Assembly (NCBI RefSeq): GCF_000002235.5
Contig: NW_022145615.1
Span: 11,598,891-11,662,890 of the forward strand
Direction: 5' to 3'
DNA: 64,000 bases
Origin: Strongylocentrotus purpuratus
Lineage: Eukaryota > Echinodermata > Echinoidea > Camarodonta > Strongylocentrotidae
Shown here: positions 44,792-56,900 of the stretch, one piece after another
Layout: every line of letters begins with the position of its first letter
Position numbering within the stretch: the first letter of the stretch is position 1
The notes under the pieces: model-generated
Told to the model about the DNA's origin: nothing
What the model saw: only the letters and a program-made list of their open reading frames with translations
Database searches by the model: none
Translations under genes and position numbers: made by a program

Positions 44792-45721
44792 ATGGAACTC
44801 GACGACGCGCTCAAATCCTTAGGCGACTTCGGTCGATATCAGACCATTGTTTACGTGCTCATATGCCTCGTCGGACAACTCACGCAGTCCTGGCATATGC
44901 TCGCCATCGGCTTCCTGGGGGCGGTTCCCGAGCATCATTGTCAGATTCCTCCAGTGGGGGGTCCCGCGGACGATGTCGGCGATCCTTGGAATCATTACTA
45001 CCCGCTTGAGCCGGGGAAGGTGGATGGCGAAGACCCGGTGAATTCCAGCTGTTCGAGATACGTGAACTTCACCGCTGGCAATGCGACGGAGGGGTGCACA
45101 GATGGTTGGATTTATGATGAAGAGCTCTATGGTAAAACAATTGCAACAGAGGTAAGAATATTCACAAACGAATGATTGGTTTCCCAGGGGCCTTGTATAC
45201 GGGGGTGGGGGGGGGGGGGGGGAGGGGTCGGTACAGGCGGCGATATGTTACGGTTACTATAAAGTAGCATGCGAGCTTTAAACAATTTGCAAGGTTGTGT
45301 GCATTGCCTATAGGATACATGCAGGATACATAGGCCTTCTAAGGGAGGGGGTTATGCTTCATCTTTTTTTTTTGGATTACAACTGTATGCCAATTGAGGG
45401 TATAACATGACTGTCGTTCAACAAGACCAGATTGATTACAAACAAAAACATTGAATATATTATGTTACCAGTAATTTGCAATTAAAGATTCGAAATCTCT
45501 TTTCCCTTGGCTAATTTGTTGTTTTTGTGGCACAATAATTTATTTATCCTTAAAAAATAATATAGGTCTTGTTCGTTGTGAATCGAATAGGTTTGACCTC
45601 TAGTATATCCTCAATGGATGCCTCTTGATCTCACAGGGTCACAAGTTCATGACTTTCGCTGAAATAGGAACCCACCCAGGCCACATCTTTCTTTCTCTCT
45701 CTCCCTCTCTTTCTCTCTCTC

Positions 45722-45774
<53 letters not shown>

Positions 45775-48700
45775 CCTCTTCTCTTAATTGTTATTTGACT
45801 TGCGCATCCACCTAAACAAATTGATGCTATAATAATATGTCTGGAAAACGTCGTATTACTGTTGAGAGTGTTTTGAGTTAAATTTCCATGTATTAATTAA
45901 TGTTGAAAAAAATCAATACTTTTGTCAACGGCGAATCTCAAATATAATACAATTGCATGATGCCTGTCACATACAGATTGTGTATTTTATAATAGCCTAC
46001 GTCATTGAAATGTACATAAAAGCAAAGGTCGATAAAAGCTGTTGGTCTTACGTATATATAGTTCATTCCATTTAAATTTGTAAAGCGTGTAGTATCAAAC
46101 CAAATCGTTTTAAGGACTTCTAACATTGACACAACGAGTTAATTGACTCGCAGTAATTACTTGATTATAAATACAAGAATCTCTACATTTTCCACCCCCG
46201 TGTTAGTTTTACCCTTCTTTTCATATCACGACCTTCAAGTTTTATCCTATACAGTGTGTGTCAGAAAAAATGAAACCGAGAATTATCGACGTTTTAGCAT
46301 AACTTAATCACATTTATAATTAATAAATGACATTTGGAAAGCTTTGATCCTCCTCTTTCATTTGATGCGACTCGTATGATGTATATTTCACGCCTGAGTG
46401 ATTAAAAACAATTTGAAGAAAGGATACGAAAAAGTCATATGGTGGGCGGTATCTGAATTTCAAAGAGAAAATCACATTTCTAGAAAGTTCAATTTCTGCC
46501 CTTCCATATGACACCTCAATCAGGAAAAATGAGCCCGGAATAACAAAGTTCTGTTTGTTTAAAGTAATGCTTGCATTTCCATATTTTGATTAAACGAATT
46601 AATTTTCACTGGCTACCTGCCGTAGCAAGAGACAGAGTTGACAAAAGACTTTAATCCGTTTCGTTGACGATCAGCCATGCACAAAGAAGACGAAAGACTT
46701 GATGCAAGCATTACTTCAAATAAACAGAACATCGATAATTCACCGTTTCGTTTTTTTCTGGGACGCACTGTATAATGCACCGGGACCACATTACCAAGTA
46801 CCCCCCCCCCCCCCCACACACACACACACACGAATATACATCGCCGGACCGCCCCAAAGTGTTACTTGCTTGACCCCGATATAAAATTAACATCATTCTC
46901 TTGATTTGGGCCATTTCAAATGTTTGATATCCAGAATGATATTGCCATGCAATACCAAAATATGAGAACGCCTAATATTACCAAAAATTATTTTTAAACG
47001 TTTAACGTTCATTCAACATAACGTGCAATTATATAGTAATATAAAGTAATACAAGCAACCACAATATCCAAGCTAAGCATCAAACAAACAAAAAAAAAAC
47101 GAAGCAAAAAAGTAACATAACACAATCATGGAGAGAACGGCACTCGAAAAAAAAACACGATTTAATGACCTTATGCATAGCTTGTATAATTATCTTCAAT
47201 GTTCAATCAGAATATAAACAGTTAGTTTGCTCGATTTCCCAGACATTGACGAAAGTGGATGTTTAAATGTATGAACTAAGTAAAAGTTTATAAAAACGCA
47301 TGATACAATATTGCATAACTTTGAGGTGAACTTTAGTGTTTATAAGGATAAACGTGATTAAAATACTTTTTAAATTTCGATGCAATTTTAAATGTTTAAA
47401 TTGATCAGTATGGAATGTATTTTCGGCAATGTTTTTCCAATTATTTCTAAAATTTGTTGTTGTTGCATTTTGCTTTATTAGTGGAATCTGGTGTGCGATG
47501 AAAAGGGCAAAGTCGATCTCTCGATGTCAATCTTCATGGGTGGCGTCATGGTCGGATCCCTCGTCTTTGGACAGCTATCGGATCGTTACGGAAGGAAGCC
47601 GATCTGGTTCATTTCGATCTGGGCCCAAATCGCGTTCGGTGTCGCAGTCGCCTTCTCTCCCAACTACTGGACCTTCGTCGCCCTCCGGTTCTTCGTCGGC
47701 GTCTTCGAACAGGTACGACATCCTCAATGGTGTATTTGAATGAGGGACAAGGGTGGGAGGGGGGACTTGCCCCATCTTACAAATTTCCGATCAAGAAAAT
47801 GAAACATACAAAAACAGTTATATTATCCAAAGATTATCCATTTTGGGCTGTACCCCTCCACCCTTAACGAAAAAACCCTGACAGTAAGATTAAATGTGTT
47901 GCCCCCTCGTGATACCAAGGTTTGGATACACCACTGGACACCGTCTTTGAGATCTATTGGGTCTTGATGATGCTGATTTTTATAGTGTTATACGAGGTTG
48001 GGGCTGGGTTAAGCATCTCACTTATCACGCTACCCGTGCAGAGAGTGGTGGAAATCTCCCTCCCCCATCCAAGAGAGTTTTGGAAATGCCACCATTTTGG
48101 CAACCGTAACCCCATGTTCACGCAGTGAGGTGGGTGGGGGGGGGGACGGAATAGTGTAGTTGGTTTTTCTGGGTTGGTAGGCCGGAGATAAAGTTATCCT
48201 TTAATTTTTAGGAGTACTGTATTTGATGAAAGTAAGTAAAACATTTATTAAGAATCTATTGAATTACGGATGATAAGTGAAGAAAAAGCCGAACGAAGTA
48301 TCATAACTGTTTAATCTTCGATAAAAAAAAAAACTGTCATTATTTTAATTGTTGTAATATATATTTTCTGAATTTTAGAAATTTGATCTAAGATCATTAC
48401 AGTTTAGGAAATATATAGCGATAAATCAACAATCTCCCATCCCGAGTGAAATGAGTTCAAATGAAATCTTAGATAGCGCGATGGGATGTATTGACAATCA
48501 AAGTTTAAAGATAATAGACCGGTAGTGGTAAAATTACGTTTCAAGGGTTCTGGGTACAAAATATCTATTCAATTTTGTTTAAATATTGCCTTCAGAGGTT
48601 TAGATGGCAATACTTTAACCTAAATTCGCAAAAAAAGCAGAAATATATGCCCAAATGTTCAATGTTGAAGTGCATACGCGATATTTATCCAGGCCGGATC

Positions 48701-49620
48701 GATATAATAATTTACCAAATATATCAATTAGTAAGCGGTTTCCCGGCAAAATTTGTATCATCACGTATTTTTAGTCAAAACATATTCTTTCACATGATCG
48801 GTAATAAGAGCTTCCATTTCATTTTTTTGAGAGGGGGGCGTTTCCATAACTGGTATATACCTTTAAGAAATTAAGGACACGATGAACAGCGACTCACCCA
48901 ATAAATAATCAATGTCGATATTTTTCCTCCAGCTCTTTACAGCCGTGCCTTTAAAAATGCCAATAGACTTTTATTAGACGATAATTATCATCCTTTCGCT
49001 TTCGTTTGAAGAGTGCTTTGTCACTATTCTGTCAGCTCTTTGCATTAAAGGGTTCAAACCTTTGAATTGGCGAATTACATCAAGACCAATTAATGCATCA
49101 GTTGACAAATATGGTATGTATCTGTCTGAAAGAAATTGAACTTGTTAGTAATTACTGCATGTAATTATTGCATGTAATACTGCATGTAATAATTACTGAA
49201 CGTGTTTGCTGCAAACTTTTTTGCAAACAGACATAAAAGAAACAAACTGCAGTAAAGGCATGTTATGTAGGGGAGGGGTCTGATGTTTGTAGGGCCCACA
49301 GGACGAGTACTGGGTAAATAAGACAAAATCATATATTTCTTTTTTTCAATAACAATGATTCTGTTTTTAATAATCCATCGTGTGTGCTGTTCACTCGCAT
49401 TTGAAATCAGATACATGCAACTGCAAAGTAAGACAAACAGCCTTTAATTAGATATTAAAGTACTGATCACTTTATGTCGATCGCATATCGAAACACATTA
49501 CCGGTCCTTAATTTGCGTAATGAGTTTCAGGACTCAATGGTTCAATCTCGATTGCTCTTGATCAACGGGGTTATTACAGGAGGGGGCTCAAATCAAATGG
49601 CGAGAGAAATAACGAAAGAG

Positions 49621-49658
<38 letters not shown>

Positions 49659-52600
49659 AGGGAACGTACCAAGAAAATGTCATGACCCCTCCAACCCCGT
49701 CCAACACTCGCTCGGTGGCTTTCATAATTTTGCCCACAATCCATGCATCCAGCCAGAGAAGCGCCCCCTCAATAGCTAGGCTCGTGTTTCGCCACTGATG
49801 TCGATTATTAGAGAGTAGAGATCGGCAGTATGTTGTTCAGATTACAAGCAAACAATTTCTTATTACCAGGAAATGGTCGAGATTTAATAGATGAGTACAA
49901 TCGAATGAAAGTGTAACGTCCTTTCGAAAGACTCATAGGCCAGTCACCAGTGAGAGATTCTTAAGATATAACATAGAGCTTGGCTGTGGCGGATCCAGGA
50001 TTTACAATAGGGGGGGGGGGGGGGGCTGAATTTGAAAATCACGTCGACCGACATTTCACTCAGTGGGGGGAGGGGGGTAGTGAGCACTAACAATTTCTTT
50101 TTACTTGTTTGCCCCCGGAAATGGGGAAATCGCGCCGACCAATATGAGCTAAAACTCCTTTTACTTCTTTTGTTGCCGGGGGGGGGGGGGCATTTTTGTG
50201 GATCCGCCCCTGGAGCTTGGAGGATGAAGCTATACTTACTTCGAGTTTGTCACGTTTTTAAAGTTACAAACACAATGGCTTCCTCTTTTGTACCCATACT
50301 TTTTAACTATATTCTTCCTCGATCACAGCTTTGTAAGATATCATGCTGGGAACAGTATTTTTAGAGTCATCCTCAAATGAATCAAACAAAAAAATGTTAT
50401 CAAAAATTACATTAGGAATTGCTCTTTCATTATGAGCTAAAATCACGGTAAAAATCACAACGACAACAACGAAGACATTTTATGAACACATTTGTAAAAT
50501 CTTTTTTGTTAAATCTATAGGGTACTGACCTGGATCATGCGTGATGGTGACAAAGATGTGTTTTTATAAAACTTTTTAATACGTTTTGTTATCTGCCGGG
50601 TATTGACCCGATATCATACATGAAGGCGACGAAGATGACTCAAAAAATGTTTTTAATCGTTGTTATATATATTCCACATACTAAGAATCTTGCTCTACGA
50701 TTGGTCAAAAGTAAATCATGTGATGAAAGATAGTTCGCCCATCATTGATGGGAGAAGAAAGGTTCGTTACACTGTGTAGATAGTACTTTAGTGAATGTGC
50801 GTTGCACTGTGTAGATAGTAGCATATCTACACAGTGCAACGCACTTTCACCGAAGTTGCGTACATACGTACGTACGTAAGTACTGCATACACTGTACGTA
50901 TCGTACACCATTTGCTATCTGTTAATTAATAGCTTGTTGCTCTAAAATGACGGAATTATTTCCGAAATGTTTCCGATATGGAATATAAAGCAGGCGATGG
51001 CAAACTATCACTTCCTCGGCGATCTAAATGTATACACTATCTTTCCTCAGCTTCGTTTCGGAAAGATAGCTGTATCCAGATCGCATCGGAAGTGATAGTT
51101 TGTCCCATCACCTTAACCAATGGTAATTATTTGCTTGTTGTTATCTGCAGGGTATCGACCTGACGTCTTACGTGATGGTAACGGAGATGTTTACACCGAG
51201 TAAGCGTGGACCAGCGGGTATCCTCCTCACCGTCTTCTGGGCTTCAGGAATCATGTCATTACCGGGCCTGGCCTATCTCCTCAAGGACTGGGTCTACCTT
51301 CAACTCGCCATCTCATTGCCCAATATATTAACTGTCTTCATCATAGCGTAAGTAACTATATAGCTAGGACATGTCGTGGACAAGGACACCGCCGGGGTGT
51401 TTTCGAAAGGAATAGACTAGTTTAAGGGCACTAGTTGTAGAACTTGAATTAAGGCATTTGCACTCCAACCTGAAACGCCCATCATGACGACGGATAGTCC
51501 GCCGAGCCCCCTATCCTCTCCAACAAGCGCTATAGTTCTCTTTAGAACTATAAGCTCAGGACTCCGTAATCCCCCACGCTCTCACATGGTGCAACTGTAT
51601 TAGCCTACTGTATATTTTATTTAATCTCAATAAACTGTTATCATGTTTCTCCGGTGATTATTCAAGATCCTTTCTTCAACCAACATCTTAAAGTGTTAAA
51701 GCAGGGCTCCCACTTAGCCGAGTTGGAACCTCGAGTTCTGGCGAGCTGGCGCGATCTTATGGCAAGCAGTTTTATCATTAAACCATATTTCTTGATATCA
51801 AGAATCGAATTCTTGATATCACGAAATCGAATTGCTGATATCACGAAATCGAATTCTTGATATCAAGAATTACTATCGCTTTACAACGTAAAAAATTATT
51901 TCTTGATTACAAGAATTGATTTATTGATATCAATTAATAATAAAACGGCTTGCTTTAAGATCGCGCCAGCTGGCCACAACTCGAGGTTCCAACTCGGCTA
52001 AGTGGGAGCCCTGCTTTACAGTACGTAAAAATAAGATTCAAATAAAAAAAACACAATTATAGTCAGTAGTGAGCCGATATCCTATAGCGATAAAATGACA
52101 TTGAATTACCAGCTACAAATAGTAAGCCTGGCGATATTCCCTCAATTTTTCTATTCATTCAGAGCAATTCCAGAATCAACCAGATGGCTATTGTCCCGCG
52201 GGAAAATAGACCAAGCGGAAGCAAACCTGCAGAGGATTGCCAAATTCAATGGCAAGGAGATCCCATCACCGATACTGTCCCAAGCTCATCAGGCCAACAC
52301 CTCGACCAACTACGATATTTGGACCTTGTCCAGAAGAACTAAAGTCAATGCCAAGCTCAGACAAGTATCTGCAGCATCGGATCCCGACCTTTACGACCTT
52401 ACGAATGGCGATACGAAGACGCTTACCCTTGTGGAAGGGTACAGCATTGCAAGCATGGACGCGCTTTCGGAGTCGGATGCGGTCTTTGGCGCGGAGAAAC
52501 ATTTCACACTTCTTGATTTGATCCGGACGCGGAACATGAGGAAGCTGACTATCATCATGGCATTTGTTTGGTAAGCAGTGGCGTATCCCGAAATGGATAA

Positions 52601-53955
52601 AAGGGGATGAGGGGGTTCATCTGTAGATGGGGATGGGGCATAGTAGATCTTGGTATCTCAGTGTTCTACAGGCTAGTTTAAATCAAATCAAATCAATTTA
52701 TTGAAATATAGAATCGACAGTTTTGGATTATCATCAATATGGAATTATGGTTTAAGGTTATCATATCAGGGAGGTGTTTCACAGAGATCCTCAGTCAAAC
52801 TTAACTTTAAGTTTGACTTAAAAATTATGGAGAGCCATTTGTAGCCTTAAAATAAAATATATTCAAAAGCGAAAATTCAATTATTTTAGACTTTTTATAT
52901 ATACACCACATCAAGAACATGAAATCTCCTATGATAATAGAAAATATGAATGATTTGAATCAACATTGTATGCCTTTTAAAATAACTTTTACTAAATGTT
53001 TTCAAGGATGCTAACGGCTGTCCATAATTGTTAAGTCCAACTTAGAGGTAAGTTCAACTGAGGATCTTTGTGAAACACCCCCTAATATTTAAACGGTGCG
53101 GGGAAGGGGGAGGGGCGTCGTATTCCCCTTCACTGGATATACGCCTGCACTATTAAGATCCCACATTTGAGAAAAGGTTAATATATTAACGCAACTGCAT
53201 GGTCCCGTGAGGGATAATTATTAGGTCTCGAGTGGGCACGGGCAATGATGGTCGATTCTTTTTTTTCTTCAAATGTTGGAAAAAAGTCACCAATAGAAAA
53301 AGGGTGTAATTTCTTAGTATAGGACACTTTTGTCATATCATTATTTGAGCTAGGCCACCATTGGTCGATTCGTACCACTTGAAACTGTCATGTTAAGACA
53401 GACCACCATTGGAACGCCGTCAATCAATACACGACGAGATCTGCTAAGAACCAGAACCAGAAAACTTAGTGGTTCTCAACAAATTATTTTTTGTTTTCTG
53501 TTTTATATATATATAAGTGAAGAAAGCAAATCCAAAAAGCTTTTCTTTAATTTTTATTTTGCTACACATTATGCTGATTGATGATGAATTTGTGACGGCT
53601 GAAATCTTCTCTCTGTCACAAATACAGGTTTGTAAATAGCGTCATCTACTACGGACTGTCGCTGAACACGGACAGTTTAGCAGGCGATCCATATCTGAAT
53701 TTCTTCATTAGTGGAGCTGTCGAGGTTCCCGCCTATTTCGTTGCAGCCGGTCTCATCAGATGGTCAGTAGAGCTACGTGTAGTTCTTACGAAATAACAAA
53801 CGTTTACGGCAACTATGTGCACAATTATTATTTCTAATACAATTCTTGCATAAAGTGAAAACTATTTGATAAGACAAAATACAATGTAGCTCTGCAAACA
53901 TAAAACCTATTTTCTACAATTTTTATCAAACGATCACGTTTGAGATGAATTTTGT

Positions 53956-53996
<41 letters not shown>

Positions 53997-56900
53997 CAAC
54001 TCGGTGAGCTCGGTATACTCTGTTCATTACATGCAATACCGTCTGTTTGGAGCGTCTGTTTGGAGCCAGAAGGGTGTTAAGTACTATCATTTTAACGCGC
54101 CGAGCGTCAAACAGACATAAATAAATGTCAAATTATCGAACCATGTCCGCTGAACTAATTCCCAGTCTATATAATCACAACAGATACATGACATAATTGA
54201 TTGTCTTTTTTTAATTTATGTGACGCTCAGCACAAAATAAAGCCTTTAAAGACTTTTCAGGTGTTTTTTGTCTGTATATACCGTCCCATTCATGCCCTTC
54301 TCATCTTTTCCTTTTCCCGTAATTTCAATCTCCTTCGTCCCTCTCTTACATTCGTTTTCTGTCTCTCGAATTAAGTATGTCTGTCTGTCCCCCGTCTCTC
54401 TTTCTTTCCTTTTGTTCCCCTTGCTCTCTTTTTTTTGTAGGTATTTTCTTTTATTATACTGTCATGACAAATTTTCTGAACATGTTTTGAAAGACATCGT
54501 TGAGGTGCAATAAGTACAATCAATGGTCAACGCCCTCTATTTTGTATTCGTTACAGTGTTGGCAGACGGCTTCCACTCTGTGCCTGTCATATTATCGGAG
54601 GTATAGCCTGCATAGCAACAGTATTCATTCCCGCCGAAACAGGTATTGATAGTAATGCGTATTATTACTTTTGTGGGGATTCTCTAGATTTTTTTTCTTC
54701 CTTTGCTATGTTGCTTTTATTGGATATCATAAGTAAAGTAATGGGACCAAAATGAAATATAAACAAAATTAATGGTATAGTTGTACACCTGAAAAAGGTC
54801 TCCGAACCCTTAAAACCATCAAACAATGGAACTGTACGTTCAGTCATTCCGTTGTAAATTCATGTCATCTACCTTCAATTTTCGATCCACCTTCATTGTC
54901 TCTGGTTCATTCGTCGATTAAGGCGGTGACGTAGTAATTTATATTGCAGTATTTTACATTGTACACGGTGTCGTAAGGCAACCAACAAAAGAAATCTATA
55001 AATGGGCAAAATCCAATGGGATGAAATTAATACTGTCTGAAATGAAACACCTCATACAGACTCGGTAATAACATAAATCGGCTAGATAAATGTATATTGC
55101 TCCTAGGTCTTAACTACCAAAACGGGATTAGTTGATCACCCCTTATTTATGGTTATCGATTTCTTCTTCATTTTTGTTTTCACCACAGAGGGCGGTACAG
55201 ATCTTTCACCTGTTATCGTTACCGTTGCAATGGCAGGCAAATTTTGTATATCGGCGTCATACGCTATCGTATTTCTCTACGCGTCAGAACTCTTCCCTAC
55301 AGTAATCAGGTAATAAATAAAGGTACAGTCACACCTGCTTTAGTGACCACCTGTCTACAAAGACCACATTTGTTGTTTCCCTTGAAAATGGTTTCTCATT
55401 GAATCATGTATACTAAAGGAATCTGTCTTTACAAAGACCACCTGTCTACAAAGGCCACTTTTTGTGTTTCCCTTGGGCGGTCGCTATAGACAGGTTTGAC
55501 TGTAAAAGGTAACGTCGTTATAAATTAAAGTGGTGGAATCACGATCATTCTTGCAGGGGGAGGGGCAAAGTCCGATAAAATTGTGACAAGCAAAACAACA
55601 AACAAAAAAATATGAGAAAGAAAGGAAAAGAAAATGAAAGAAAGAAAGAAAGGGGGGAAATAAATTATGACATTTAAATATTTCTCCCTTTTCCCACTTT
55701 TTTTTAAACCCGGGGGGGGGGGGAGGGGATTAGTGCCCCCGTTGCCCCATCCCCGGATCCGCCACTGAAAGTAGCATGCCCCAATTAATTCCATGCTGGT
55801 CACAGAGCATGAACAAGACATCGATTGAAACCATATCCATCAAAGTCACCTTACCCGTGTTAAGATGACGTAGATGATAACATTTAATCCCATTAATGAA
55901 AGGAATACGGTATGCGTGTTTACTGAACCTTGCTAATTAGGTAGATTGCTTCTTTTTTCTCTCACCCATTTTAATGAGCCTCGTGAATTTGAATGGATAT
56001 GATATATGCACTCATTGGTCCATTATATTCTCGAAAGCTGCCTAAATGCTAGATTAGTCCATCGATTTCTGGAGTGCGGAATTTCGACCTCTTTACCCTT
56101 TACAAATCACTTAAAATTTGCAACTGAATTAAAAGTACTACATTTGACTCTATAGGAATAGTTTTTCATTTTCATGTCTTGACGATATCAATCTTTTTTA
56201 AATTATCAATTATTTTGTAATTGAAATAAGTTATTAAGAACTTTGGGGTTAAGACTTGGTCTTCATTTAATCAATGAACTATGTTAATCCTCTCCCCCAC
56301 CTTTTCTCAATTTCTCTGTTTCTTATACCCCCCTATCATTATTAAGTAATACATCATACCAACTTTTTTTTATTATTAGGAATCTTGGACTGGGCGTGTC
56401 GTCGTTTTCTTCCAGAGTTGGTGGTATCGTTGCTCCGTTTTTGCTTGCGCTCGTGAGTCATGTTCTTATTCAATCAAAGTTTAACAGATCCCATTTAACG
56501 AAAGTAATAATTATATCAAGTGTAACTCTGTTTGCTTCGAATATTATGGAGAACCTTTGCCTGTATGGTCGACCGATGATTAAATGCACACATAAAACAT
56601 AGGTGCGTTCAAGAAATCCATGACACTCGGGACTTGGAATTCGGAAAATTATGTGATAAGCACAAGAAAAAAAGAGATTGACAAAATGTTCAGGTGCTTT
56701 TGGTTAAAGGAGCACACTAACACAACTGTCGGCACATATTTGTTGGTGTGTGTATGACACCGAGGTCTTTTTAAGGAGACGTGGCTGTCAAGGGATTTCA
56801 CGTAATACTCGTCAGTGGATGTCGTTACTTTGATAAAAAAAAATGATATAAAGTAGACTCTGCCGGTGGTTTCATGTTAAGATCAGAGGCGGCGGAGCGA

